Assembly (NCBI GenBank): GCA_013423325.1
Contig: BLJB01000134.1
Location: 36,146-100,145 of the forward strand
Direction of reading: 5' to 3'
DNA: 64,000 nucleotides
Origin: Usnea hakonensis
Lineage: Eukaryota; Ascomycota; Lecanoromycetes; Lecanorales; Parmeliaceae
A program made the translations under genes and the position numbers. This document shows, piece by piece, positions 32,105 through 43,402 of the stretch (its first letter is position 1; each line of letters begins with the position of its first letter). The notes under the pieces are model-generated. The model was not told the origin of the DNA. It made no database searches and saw nothing but the letters and a program-made list of their open reading frames with translations.

Positions 32105-33970
32105 ATGAAAGCGGCCAAACCGAAGAGCAAAACCTCTTCAAACATCACCAAGAAGACGATGGGAAGGTCAAAGTCTAAAAGAACATATTCCCAAACTACC
32201 AACGATAAGTGGCCAAAGGAAGAGGACGAACTCGAAACGCCGGAAGTGGGGCATTCCGACGACTCCTATCAGCTGCAGGAAAGCGATGATGATGAACCAA
32301 TCTCCCGAACAGCTCGCATCGAAGCTGTATGCCACGAGATTTGGCCGGCAAAAAAGAACACCTTCGGCGCCGTATCGTTAGACAAAAGCGTTTTCCACGA
32401 CATCGTCAACATATTCGCTTACTTTGCGGGCGCAGCAAATCCCTACCGGGAACTTATACTCAGACAGAAGCGAGGACTAGGCTTCATCAACGCGACCAAC
32501 CTCGAAGACGACGTGGCTATTCTCCGCTATCTCGGACAGTGTACCTCACTTTCGGTCCCACAGGTTGAAAATGTCGACTTCACGAGCGATAATGCACTTC
32601 GGAGACCTTATGTTATCCTTTCGAAGATGCCGGGATTCGACGGTCGTAAGGCCATCTACGGGGAAATCCCGAGGGGTTATTCCAATGCAGGCCAATGCTC
32701 GCTTGCCAAAGTATGGGCAAACATGTTGCTTGACGTCCAGACGACATGCGCTCCAATGCCTGGTCGAATCAAATGCATCGATAACAAGGATGGTACCCAT
32801 GCCTTTGAAGTTGTCCCCTTCCAAAAGAAGTGTGCACCGAAAGAGAGTCGTCCCAAGGCGTCCTCTAATGCTCTTTCTGAAGTGCTCACTTTTGATCTGG
32901 AAGATTTACCCGGGATTGATCTATCTGGCACTATCGACACACCGCCCTTCAAATCCACGTTGCACTGGTTACAGTCGCAATTCGAACACTGGAACAGTCG
33001 CAACGGTCCATCTGGTGTGCCCCGATTCGAGCGTCTTTCTGCATTGGCAAGCCAGATGGACGAGGCAGGGTACTTGGGCGATAACACGTACTCAATCTAT
33101 CATCCAAATCTCCATCAAAGCCCGAGCAACGTCATGGTCCAACACACCTCAAGTGCCATCGACCTTAATTCCCACGATGCCTTGAAGATTTCGGGCATCC
33201 TGAACTGGGACGGCGCAGCCTTTTACCCATCTTTTTACCGCTGCCAGATGCCCATCTGGCTGTGGGAAGGGGAGTACAAGCGAGACGAATACGGAAAATA
33301 TGTAGATGAACAGCCGCCGACCGCTGAGCTAAGGAAGGTCAAGAAGATTTTTGAAAAGGCTGTGGGGCCAGAATACTTGCGTCGAGCACGTGCGCCTGGT
33401 TACGGTCTGGCCTCGCAATTGGTGGAATGCGCGGCGAGTGGACGCTTTGGGATAGCAGGTACTGACAAGAGGGTCAACGAGTTCCTCGATGCATGGGCCA
33501 CGATATGTCCTCCTGGAACCCCACCGATCCCACGAATCGAAGCAGCCCCTCGTAAGATCGATTGGGGCCCTCTGAACCCCCAAACACGTGCTGCGGCCAA
33601 GAAAGGACTGAGAGATTCGGGTAAAGGCAAAAAGAAGACTGACCGCTCATCTTCCTCGACGAAAGGCAAAAAGAAACCCGACCGCGCCCCATCCTCAACG
33701 AAAGTCAAAAAGAAACCCAACCGCGCACCTTCCTCCCCCAAATCCAAAGCAAGTCAAGAATACCGCGTCGACAAAATTGTAGATGCTCGACGATTCGCCG
33801 GCGGACACGTAAAATACAAGATCAAATGGACAGGCTACGACGAAGACACATGGGAGCCTTACTCAGCCATCCAACATCTAGAAGACATGCTCCGCGCTTT
33901 CGAGACGAGATATCCCACTCTCCCTGTCAACCGTTACCGCGCTCGGCGTCTTTGTGAAGCTCCATCCTAG
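32105..33970 (+). CDS. APH/kinase-like domain fused to C-terminal chromodomain
   Basis: Intronless ORF of 621 aa. Residues 1-75 are basic then acidic and disordered. Residues about 80-470 resemble the fungal aminoglycoside-phosphotransferase-like kinase fold: the RRPYVILSKMPG hinge, then IYHPNLHQSPSNVMV at the catalytic-loop position, ISGILNWDGAAFYP at the metal-loop position and MPIWLWEGE, a common follower in that fungal family. The catalytic-loop Asp is Asn335 and the metal-loop Asp is Asn367, so phosphotransfer is doubtful. Residues about 515-545 hold three short KGKKKxDRxxSS units. Residues about 552-605 are a chromodomain (EYRVDKIVDARR, HVKYKIKWTGYDEDTWEP, AFETRYP), which in other proteins binds methylated histone tails. 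Probably nuclear. The start could also be Met19. Confidence 0.8.
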   Translation: MKAAKPKSKTSSNITKKTMGRSKSKRTYSQTTNDKWPKEEDELETPEVGHSDDSYQLQESDDDEPISRTARIEAVCHEIWPAKKNTFGAVSLDKSVFHDIVNIFAYFAGAANPYRELILRQKRGLGFINATNLEDDVAILRYLGQCTSLSVPQVENVDFTSDNALRRPYVILSKMPGFDGRKAIYGEIPRGYSNAGQCSLAKVWANMLLDVQTTCAPMPGRIKCIDNKDGTHAFEVVPFQKKCAPKESRPKASSNALSEVLTFDLEDLPGIDLSGTIDTPPFKSTLHWLQSQFEHWNSRNGPSGVPRFERLSALASQMDEAGYLGDNTYSIYHPNLHQSPSNVMVQHTSSAIDLNSHDALKISGILNWDGAAFYPSFYRCQMPIWLWEGEYKRDEYGKYVDEQPPTAELRKVKKIFEKAVGPEYLRRARAPGYGLASQLVECAASGRFGIAGTDKRVNEFLDAWATICPPGTPPIPRIEAAPRKIDWGPLNPQTRAAAKKGLRDSGKGKKKTDRSSSSTKGKKKPDRAPSSTKVKKKPNRAPSSPKSKASQEYRVDKIVDARRFAGGHVKYKIKWTGYDEDTWEPYSAIQHLEDMLRAFETRYPTLPVNRYRARRLCEAPS

Positions 33971-34352
33971 GGAGGGTGACGATTCAAGTGAGAGTCCTTA
34001 TCATAGGGGTATCCCATAGGTTGGTGGGTTTCAATATTCAGGGGTAAGCGACCGAACATAAAAAACAGTCCCTTTTTTCAACTCGCTACCCTTTAATAAC
34101 AACCACCTTTCTCGAAAAGTATTCAATCTAAAATGTATCTCAAGTATGCCAGAACATCTGGGACCAGGGAAAGCCACGCAAAGAGTTTCGCTCTGATTGA
34201 GGGCCCAGCAGCCCTGTGATTCCAAGATGGCGCTGTAAATCCCCCCTACCGATAACGAACACTCGCAGAGTTCGAAACAAATATTTTTATTCCCCAGTAT
34301 ATCCTTCTAGATACTATATACAATCATCGAACCCCAAACCCTTCCTTCCCTC
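33971..34352. other. Intergenic with a MITE relic
   Basis: 382 bp between convergent genes. Holds the inverted, diverged partial copy of the 267-bp MITE (see 34012-34125); otherwise presumed 3' UTRs. Confidence 0.5.
34012..34125 (-). mobile_element. Partial, diverged copy of the 267-bp MITE
   Basis: The reverse complement of this stretch matches the right half of the element at 14815-15081 for about 100 bp (shared AAAGGTGGTTGTTATTAAAG, GGGACTGTTTTTTATGTTCG). Its outer end TCCCATAGGTTGGT is preceded by TA at 34010-34011. The opposite TIR is not recognisable, so the copy is truncated or decayed. Confidence 0.75.
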
Positions 34353-36906
34353 TCATCGCCACCTCAACAACACCATCGCCCCCAACGACGCCCCCATCAA
34401 CCACCAAACCATATCCGTCTTCCCCCGCGCACCACCCGTAAACTGAACCGCACCAGTCGTAGTCGCCCCCCCATTCCCAAACCCATTCATAATCAAGCCT
34501 CCAATATTCACAGCTTCAGTACTCGTCCCCACAACCACATCAGCGCCATTGGCGTCATAAGAAATCGGTGTTCCTGCGACCGTCACCACGCCTCCTTCCG
34601 AGAGTGTTTGGCCAGCGATGACGAAATCGGATGCCGAACCGGCTGTGTATGTGGAGCCGTTGAAGGTGAATGTTGGTGGTGCTGTGGGAAGTGGCGTAAG
34701 AGGGAGAGACTGTGTGGAGCCCGCTATGACGGCGACGGAGGCGCCGGGGGCGAGAGAAATGGGGGTCGCGGAGACGGTGATCATACTGTTGGGTGAGAGA
34801 GTCTGGCCAGCAATGACGAAAGCTGAAGCTGCATTCGCGGTATAAGTGGAGGCCCCAAGTGTGAGGACCGGTCTCGAGGTGAGGGGAGTTGGGGATAATG
34901 ATTGCGTCTGACCAGCGATCACGGCGAGGCTGGCTCCTGGTGCAAGGGATATGGGTGTGCCTGAGATGGTAATTGCCGAAGAACCAGGAGCTAGCGTCTG
35001 ACCTTGTATGACGATGGCGGAATCAGAGTTGGCGGTGTAGGTCTCGCCCGCGAAGGTCATCTTCGGGTAAGCCGTAGGCTGGACAGGGGATAGCAATTGT
35101 GTTGTACCACCTATGACGGCCACATTTGCACCAGGGGCGATTGAGATAGGTGTACTCGAGACCACGATAGCTGGGCCTCCGGGAACTACCGTCTGGCCGG
35201 CGACTACTATGTTTGACGGGGAGTCTGCAGTGTATGTAGCCCCGCCGAATGTCAGAGCTACGGCTGCAGCTTGTTTATTGGCATTGGGTACTGCTGCAGC
35301 AAAGGTGGTGAGGGCAATCGTTTGTCCGTTGCTAACAAGGGCATTGGCCGAGGGAGCTAGTGAGTAGACGACGTTGTTCGTCGTTACTGGTGAGCCGCCA
35401 GGACTAAGTTTTCCTACCTGGGGGACATTGTAGTGCGACGACGTGTCCGGATAGATACTAGATCCAGCATATGATATTCCTACTGCTACCTCGGATACGG
35501 GGTTGGTGTCGCCTTTATTAACGTCTTCGCCGTTACCATTGTCTGAAGATAGACCAGCGACAGGCTTCGTCCCAGCATTTGATTCGCCATTCTTGCTTCC
35601 ACTTGAAGGTTCCACGGCCGGCTGAATTGCATTTCCGTTGGCTTGATCTGTATCACTGTTGCCTGCCGGAGTAATCGTAGGGCTTGGCGGAGAAGGAGAG
35701 ACTTCGCCGGGATTGGGACTATCCACGGTTGGTATCAACGGAAGAGCAACAGGAGTAGGGTTTGGAGGAGCCATAATGGACGTAGTCGAGCTTTCTGACT
35801 GGGGCTTTCTTTCGGGCTTGGGTTCCACTACAGGCACCAATGCTGGAGCAGCAGGAGTTGTCGTTTGAGGCGGTCCAATTGGAGCTATGGGATTTCCTGG
35901 TTTAGGTGATGGTTGACCGTAATTACCAGCACTCTTAACCGTCGTAGTCGTGGTTCCGGTCAAAGCAGCTACTGGAATCATTAACGCTGGTGGCCCCACG
36001 CCCGCATCCAGGAAAGCGCAAGATCTGTACTTGTTGAACCCCTCACTTCCCAAGACAGATTCTATGAAATTAGAATAGGAGACGTTGTTTATTTCGATGG
36101 GCCCTTCCATGGGTGAGCCAAGATCGTTGCCAACAGGATGTGTGTTTCCGAGTTCATAGTAGGTAGATGAGAGGGTAATTTGAGAAGTAGTTGCAAATTT
36201 CAACAAATCGGGATTGTCCATGTAGCTCTGCATCATGCATACGCAACTGCTACCCGTGTTATCATTATAGAAACCTGATTGGAGACCTTTAGGGCATTGA
36301 GGATCCTGTTTCGTGACGGATATGTACTCGAATCCTTGGATCCCTACAAAGGGAGTTGGATACGCAACACTAAATGAGCCGTCGATAAAAGCATTGGTAC
36401 CATTGTTGAGGGCGAATCCGTTAGCCTCGTACTCTGGGTCAACTGGTTCAAGGACACTGAAGGCCAAAGATTGTGCCTCTGTCATTGTGCTTATATTGAG
36501 CGATGAGACATCTTGATAGATAGTTGTAGTTCGAGTCACGGCGGTGTTATTGTACTGTGTAACCAGTACGGAAATGGTGTCCAGCGTCAGATTCAGCGTT
36601 TGGTCCCACCACAAGGCCACCGACAGAGGTCCGAAACGCGCAACTACCTGACATTGTGGACAGGTGACGTTTGAGGCTGCTGGGAGTATCGAAGGAGCAG
36701 AGGTGATTGTAGACGGCACTTTCGAAGACAGCGACGGTAGGGGTAGTCCTGTGGTGGAGGACAAATTTCCATACATCACGGCTAGGTAAATATCAATCCT
36801 GAGCGTATACTGGGATCTTCGTTGCGTACTTACGAGCTGGCGAGAGACCGAGTACAGATGCGAATCCGACCAATTCAAGAAACAAGATAGCGGGCAACAG
36901 ATACAT
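34353..36906 (-). CDS. GPI-anchored cell-surface protein with four ~65-aa repeats
   Basis: Two exons, 36834-36906 (signal peptide MYLLPAILFLELVGFASVLG) and 34353-36781 (intron 52 nt), give 833 aa. Residues about 30-280 include CPQCQ, CVCMMQSYM and RSCAFLDAG, a possible disulphide-bonded head. Residues about 290-480 are Pro/Ser/Thr/Asn-rich. Residues about 530-780 are four tandem units, each running through TYTANSxSxFVIxGQTLxPG and TPISLAPGAS with AVIAGxTQSL. The end has a GG/A cleavage-site region followed by a hydrophobic tail (WWLMGASLGAMVLL), typical of GPI attachment. Such YTA...GQTL...TPISL repeats are common in ascomycete surface proteins of unknown role. Probably a wall or adhesion protein. 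Confidence 0.8.
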
Positions 36907-39900
36907 GGTGGAAGATCTGCCTAGAAATGAAAAAACCGCTTACCGCTGTGGTATAGAGGACGAGGCGAAGAGCAGCGCTCCAAGCCAGACGACAATACAC
37001 ACCACTCGCATGGATTGCAATCGAACGCTCAAATATGTTACAAAATGAAAATAAGAAGTTCAGAATATACGTTTTCAACGATCCAGCCCCCATAGGATCT
37101 ATACCAAACAAATTAGTCGAACAGGATTTTAGCGTGAGGCTGAGAACCCCTGTCGTCTTAAGTACAAGCAAGCGCAATCCTTCGCTCCAGTCCATCTGCT
37201 CTCTAATAGGTCAGAAACACAAGTTTTCCCACCGCAGGTATATTTATGGAAGCGAATGGCCGGAAGGATTTCATTTCAAAATTCAATGTAAGAATTTCAG
37301 CATATAATCTGTGATTGGAAGACGACTTGAAATCAGCCGCAGAGTGTTGGACGTTGGACTGCGTCCGCTAAAGTGGCACCGTAAGCTTTCTGCGTCCGCG
37401 TCAGATAACCAATGAGTGTAGAGCTAAGCTGCGATGTGAACTTCTTGAAACACTGCATTCATTTTTAAGGTTCCTCATCTTGATTTGGAAGAGGACCTGC
37501 AGATGCTCGGAAATCTTCTCGGCAGGCCTCAAGACATACATGCAGCGAGCCTCCAAGGGTTGCAAAGAATGTGCCTGGAATACCCGAAGTGATGGTGATG
37601 CGTGTTAGGCCGCCTACCGGTTAGGTCAGACTCTATCGTGCCTGCGTCCGCCATACCCATAGTCTACATCAGCACTGGAGCAGACTGGTAAACATTGCCA
37701 AAATCCACACTATGCAAATGCAATTGTCCACAAGGAAAGAAAGGGTGTCTGCACTCACGGTCTGACATGTATCCATTCGGTCAATGTAGCAGGAAATGGG
37801 ACCTCACCAGCCCATAGAGAGTGAATTGTTCAACATGGTGCATTTAATCTTGTCAATCCGCTAGTGGGAACGGAAAGCGATGACATGTAGGGAAGAATAA
37901 GACTTATAGTGCTGAAAGGGAATACATCCGCGACTCTTGTCCAATTAAGGCGAGACTGATGGTGAGAGACTTTGGCAGAGCTTGCAACCGTGGCCGTGGC
38001 CTGGAGAGCTCGGGTCAAGTGCACGGCGCGTTGTGCGACTGTTATTACACCCCAAGTGATGCCCTCGTCTCATGAGTCAAAGACTGCAGAGTGGACATGC
38101 GTCGAGTCGATCAACGGGATTCCCCTGCGGCCCGCCGAGGAGAAGGGATGACAAGACTCTGTCCATTTTTCGTAGATGTCGTCTACGACGGTGTCCGGCC
38201 ACCACGCACTCGCTATCCGATTGACATGTGCTTGATATTCAGCATGATGCAGGGCGATTATTGGTCCATCTAGCTCGACATGAGACCGACATGGCCGCGA
38301 ACCACGCTTTGCAACCAATGCTCTACCTTGGGAAATGCGAGTACTGTCGTCAAGGTATGGTATGGTGTGGATATTGAGAACGCAGACCGGTACATGAAGA
38401 CGGCTGGTATCATGCAGATCGAAGCTGTTGAATTGTACTGGCCTAGCTCATTCTTGAAAGAAGCAGCAGGCTTATTATTTTTTCTAGATGGAGGGGTCCG
38501 TGGTGGTCGTCGTGGCCGTGGGAGCCAGGAATGTGCGAGTCGCCTCGAAAATCAACGCTGCGGACAGCAACTGGAAGGGAATGAGCGCTTTCTTCTTCGA
38601 TGTGCCACAGAACGGAACCCGTACGCTCTCGGAGAGAAATCATAGATTGAACACGTCTTGGGTCGAAGAGATGATTGAAGTCCGAAAAAGCTCAGCGCCC
38701 CCCAAAATCGTACTCACAAATGACCAGCACTTGACGAGTTGCACAGCGCCGAAACTAATAGCCATGAAGTGGACCTTATTCAGGCCGTACGGGGTGGGAT
38801 ATTTGCCAGTGAATGGCAAGATAACAGACGAGGCAACGCTTGGCATGAGGCGTAGAGCGACTTCCTGTGTAACCAATCAGACGCGCAAAGGGAGAGGGTG
38901 GCACGTGGGAGCGTAATAGAACATGTCTGGAACCCAGAAAATCTCTTCTTCGGATCGACATGCTTACTTCGGAATCAGGCTTACAAGATCATCACATACT
39001 TCCAAACTGGGCTACGCCATCGGGCAAAGGATGCACTCTTCATCATTCGCATCCTGCGCCTAGCCCACCATCAAGAGGTTGGCGAGGACGATTTTCAAGC
39101 TCCTGGCAATTTTGTGAAAAAGATCGCGATCTTATCTGACCAAACACCTTGACTAGATAATTCTGCAAAAACAGGCCGGACGTGAATCAGATTTGGAGTG
39201 TACTTTATCTGCAAAGAGCAAATAGTCATTCACCAGTCTGGATCCAGGGAGACATACTGATTGCAGGCACCTCCGTTAGGGGGGTGCCTTTGAAGCTGCT
39301 GTCTTGTGTATCTGATAATTTTGCCCTTATTAGTCGCGAGGCAGTTGTTCACAGTTCACGTGAGGTCACGTTGAGGTCATCTTCCGATAGTCCCGCCTTT
39401 CTCGACGTTAGAGCTTTTAGATTAGCAAAATCAAAGAAAAGGACCGTCTCATACACACACACTCATTCGAATGCCGGAGTAAGGAGCATTTGCAAGATCG
39501 AGAATTCTACGAAAAGTTCCGACTCGTCTATGGCACTGATCATCGCACAAGGCCGTGCTGAAATTTCCATCTGGCCGACATCTAGCCGAAATATGACCGA
39601 TGAAACAAAATGCAAAACCAAGGCCAAGATGGGTACAGAAGGTTGTGATGGTCCTGTACAGTAATCAGCACTCTTGACTTCATGTCAAGACAGACTCTGT
39701 AGCGCCCGCGTCGCCATTGTCTTAGGTGTTTCTCGGCGCCGTGAACGCAGGGAATACTACAGATATTGCAGTATATCTAGATACCTCGCAGGCTGTTGGG
39801 CATGATAGTCTTATCATTTATCGATAGGGTCCAGAATTATGGCGCTGAAGAGATGTAATGGTGGAGATAAAGATTTTGCATGCTTGGGAGGGATGGCCGA

Positions 39901-40445
39901 GGGGAGGCCATACATAGTGAACTGGGTCAAGACCACAGGAGACTCGTGAATGGCCATTTCAGGTAATTTGCATAAGCATTCTAGTGGGTGGCGGTGCCAA
40001 GAGTGACCATTGAGTGGTCATCAGCTCGAGGACAGTGACGAAGGCTGAGTGTTGGGCCGAGGCGAAAAGGTCGTGGTGAGCGGTCGTAGATATAGTACAC
40101 TATCTGATGAGAATGTGTGATTACGCAGAAAGCAGTGAAAGAAGAGTGTGCGCATCCTCTTTTCACTGCGTTATGGAGATCTGCAACTCAACAGGCCACG
40201 TAACAAGGGGTCACGATGGTTTGAACTTGGACTTCAATCGGAGAACCACCAAGACACCATCACATATTTATGTAGAGCATAGGTATGTATCTGATGATGG
40301 TACCTGTAACAAATACTTTAGAATGTCTGTCATAAAGTAAAGTAAGCCGTCAACCTTTTTTCCTTAGATTAAAAGATAACATAATAGTACCACATAGAGT
40401 TTTTATACCATGACAATAGAATTCTTTCAGGATAAATGGAAGAAA

Positions 40446-40953
40446 CACGTGCTCTGATTCGCATGCATCGGGTGGCTTGATGTGTGCAGACCTTTTCGGT
40501 ATCCTCTTACTTTTTAGGCTTAGAGCATAAGGTAGACACGATTAGAGGGAGATGCCACGCACTTCTCTTACTTTAACAAATCGATTCAACCATGAAATGA
40601 AATACATCAATTCAAAGACCCGAGTACGATTGCCGAGGGGGAAAGTCATGATGATGATATCCTCACGTGCCAGGCTGCCTGTTGTACTGCTATGCTGATT
40701 ACTACTCTCACTGTGAAGCATGCGAGGCATGAGCCCTGCGCCGGGCAACCCGCCAAGGATGCCGAGCCATGTGGCGCCCTCACGTGCCAAGCCCTATGAG
40801 ATTCTAGCCAAGGGGTCCAGCCAGGCCCAATAATTTTCACTCCTGCCTTTTCCCACCAAGCTATTCCTCGTACGGTTATCTACCTGCCTTAGTCGACACC
40901 GTCCCGTGGTTTCCGCCGACAAGTCTTGGCACATCTTGGCATATCTTGGCTCT
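40446..40953. promoter_or_regulatory. CACGTG boxes and a 10-bp triple repeat upstream of the phosphate transporter
   Basis: CACGTG occurs at 40446-40451, 40664-40669 and 40781-40786. The last two share the 15-bp context CCTCACGTGCCARGC. CACGTG is the core site of Pho4/NUC-1-type bHLH regulators of phosphate genes. A perfect-phase triple TCTTGGCNNN repeat (period 10) lies at 40924-40953. Function is inferred from the downstream gene. Confidence 0.45.
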
Positions 40954-41317
40954 TTCCTGACCTATAAGATGGCTTCATTCGCCCACGTTTCATAAAGACA
41001 GGTTCTCCGTCAATTCTCATGGATGAATGCATGAGCTGCACTCCGCCTCTTTTGCTCTCGACTATCTTTTTGTGGCTTTACCAACTACTGCAGTTTTACC
41101 GATTTTATAGATTTGCATCTTATGCAGCTTCGGAAACCATGGACACATTCAGCAAAGTCTCTCACTTACAATTCGGCTCTCTCCTCCGCTCATCCTTCCA
41201 TCTTCCATTCTCTCTCTCCGACTCGACCTAGACTCTCCACCAATCAATCAATCCACCCACCTTCTCCCACCTTCTCCCACACCCTCCCTACAAGAACATG
41301 TCTCAATACCTCCTTAG

Positions 41318-41347
41318 CACCTTGGCGACAAACACCTTGGCGACAAA
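41318..41347 (+). repeat. Perfect 15-bp tandem duplication in leader
   Basis: CACCTTGGCGACAAA occurs twice head to tail (41318-41332, 41333-41347), about 170 nt upstream of the phosphate transporter start codon, inside a C/T-rich leader. Confidence 0.85.
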
Positions 41348-41514
41348 CCTCGGTCCACCCGAGAGCCCATATAAGGACTCCTCTATACCCTTGTCCCATC
41401 GTGTCTATAAACATAGCCTTTCCTCCCCTGTCGCCTTCCAAGCCCCAAAGCTTCCTCCTCCCCCCTCTTTCTTCCTTCACCTCTACTATCATCGTCGCCT
41501 CATAAATCGCAATC

Positions 41515-43402
41515 ATGAAGTGGGAAGAAGAAGGCTACACTCGCAAGGATGACTCGGGACAGATCATCTCCGTCGTACGCTCCCCTACCCTTTCTTCGAT
41601 TCCGTGGACTCTGAACGTGTTGATCTGACTTGGTTTGTAGGAGGAGTATGAAGCGTCACATAGACCGACTGGCGCAGCCCGTGTCATGACCAGAGGAGAT
41701 CTCAAGCTATATGCCATCTGCGGGTAGGACCCACCTAGTAGTATCAAAAGAAGCTCACTGACACATACCGACAGTGTCGGTTTCTTCCTCGACTCCTACG
41801 ATCTCTTCATCATCAACTTGGTCACCCCGATATGGACCTACGAATATTGGGGTGGTCTGGCCAAGCCCCCTGTCAAGACCCCTACCTACCCTCTTCTCCT
41901 TCGTGGCGCTGTCAATGCGGCTGCCAACATCGGCAATATCATCGGTCAACTGTCTTTTGGATTCCTCGGCGATGCCTTTGGTCGGAAGTTTGTTTACGGA
42001 AAAGAGATGATCATCATGATGGTCGGCGTCATACTGGTCATCAGCTTGCCCAACCACTTGGCTGGCCCAACCAGGAACAAGTTTTGGTATCTCTTCGGCA
42101 TGAGAGTGCTGATGGGAATCGGTATTGGTGGAGATTACCCCATGTCCGCGTCAATCGTTGCTGAGCGCTCCTCTCTGCGCAATCGCGGACGCATGCTAGG
42201 CTGGATCTTCTCCAATCAAGGATGGGTATGGCCAAAGCCACCGTGCCATGTTTGATTTGCAAGAATCTTGCTGAAGTACGTGAACAGGGAACCCTCGCCG
42301 GCTCCATCGTCACCCTTGTCATTCTTGGCTGTTTCAGCAAAGCTCTAAAGCACGGAGAATATGGCCACCTGGACGCCGTCTGGCGACTTCAGATCGGAGT
42401 CGCTCTCGTCCCAGCCGCCGCTACTCTTTGGCAACGTCTGACCATGCCCGAGAGCAAGAAGTACCTACAATCTGGGGAGCTCAGCATGCTTAAGACCTCG
42501 TCGCTCTCTTCATCAGCGACAACCATGGACTACGCCAGCAAAACCGCCAAGGCGCACACCACGGACGCAGATTCAGACGGCATTACCTCTCAAGACAGAA
42601 ACGCTTCTATTGTTGAAGCACACGTTGCGCCACCGACTCGGAACGTGCAGTTGACAACATTCATGACCTACTTCAGCGAGTGGAGACATCTGAAACAGTT
42701 GCTCGGCACTGCATCCTGCTGGTTTCTCGTCGATGTCGCCTTTTATGGTGTCAATCTCAACCAGTCTGTGCTCCTGGCTGCGATCGGTTTCTCCAAAGGC
42801 AAAACCGAATACGACACGCTTCTCAAGAATGCTTATGGAAATTTGATCATCGCCGCCGCCGGATACGTGCCAGGGTACTTTCTGACCATCTACTTCATCG
42901 AGATTCTTGGTCGTCGCTGGATCCAGATTCAAGGCTTCCTCGTCTGTGCGCTCATGTTCGGCATCATTGCTGGCGACTATGCGCATCTAGGCACCGCTGG
43001 AAAGTTCGTCTGCTTCACCATAGCCCAGGTGAGCAAAGCTACTTCCCGTTGTAAATAGTATGCCCATGCTGACTACCTGCCTAGATGTTCTTCAACTTTG
43101 GTCCCAACGCCACGACTTTCATTGTCCCCGGGGAACTCTTCCCTTCCCGCGTGCGCGGTTTCGCCCATGGAGTCAGTGCCGCCACCGGCAAACTCGGCGC
43201 CATTCTGTCCGGCGTACTGTTCAACTACCTGAGTTCACCCGGTAAACTTGGCGTGGCAAACGTCCTTTGGATCTTCTTCGCTTGCAACGTTGCCGGTGCC
43301 ATTTCCACGTTCTTCTTGGTGCCCGAGACCAAAGGTGTAGATGCTGATGCGTTGGATTACAAGGAGTGCCAGGATAAGGTTGCGAGAACTCAGCACTTGT
43401 AG
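41515..43402 (+). CDS. PHO84-type inorganic phosphate:H+ symporter (MFS)
   Basis: High-affinity-type phosphate transporter at the plasma membrane, 550 aa, 12 helices. Exons 41515-41574, 41641-41723, 41775-42225, 42288-43028 and 43085-43402; introns 51-66 nt. Marks: YAICGVGFFLDSYDLFIINL in helix 1, FGFLGDAFGRKFVYG (MFS motif A), the PHS-family GIGIGGDYPMSASIVAERSS, and GWIFSNQGWGTLAGSIV across the exon 3/4 junction. A long Ser/Thr/Asp-rich central loop (about 270-330) follows, then LVDVAFYGVNLNQSV and NFGPNATTFIVPGELFPSRV in exon 5, which matches the second-half signature of phosphate permeases. Length and motifs are complete. Likely induced by phosphate starvation; see the CACGTG boxes upstream. 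Close relatives also transport other anions, so the substrate is inferred. Confidence 0.93.

Larger units (their letters stand above)
36907..41514. other. 4.6-kb gene-poor region
   Basis: No gene can be supported. Minus-strand fragments at about 38490-38880 look membrane-like (for example ALIPFQLLSAALIFEATR and TGKYPTPYGLNKVHFMAISF) and may be the remains of a membrane protein, but frames and splice sites do not join convincingly. The plus ORF 39182-39664 lacks an ATG and any domain. The right 1 kb is the promoter and long pyrimidine-rich leader of the phosphate transporter. Confidence 0.45.

Noticed and set aside
32105..33970. Bacterial aminoglycoside-resistance gene acquired by transfer
   Set aside because: The ILNWDGAAFYP and MPIWLWEGE layout matches the fungal APH-like family and the codon usage looks like the neighbours; nothing points to bacterial origin.
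38490..38880. Minus-strand membrane-like fragments that could be a transporter or wax-synthase-like gene
   Set aside because: The hydrophobic pieces sit in different frames, and I could not find donors and acceptors that join them or a recognisable family motif. Left as a possible relic.
39182..39664. 160-codon plus ORF
   Set aside because: Begins with GTG, has no domain or signal peptide, and the first real ATG leaves a short basic fragment.
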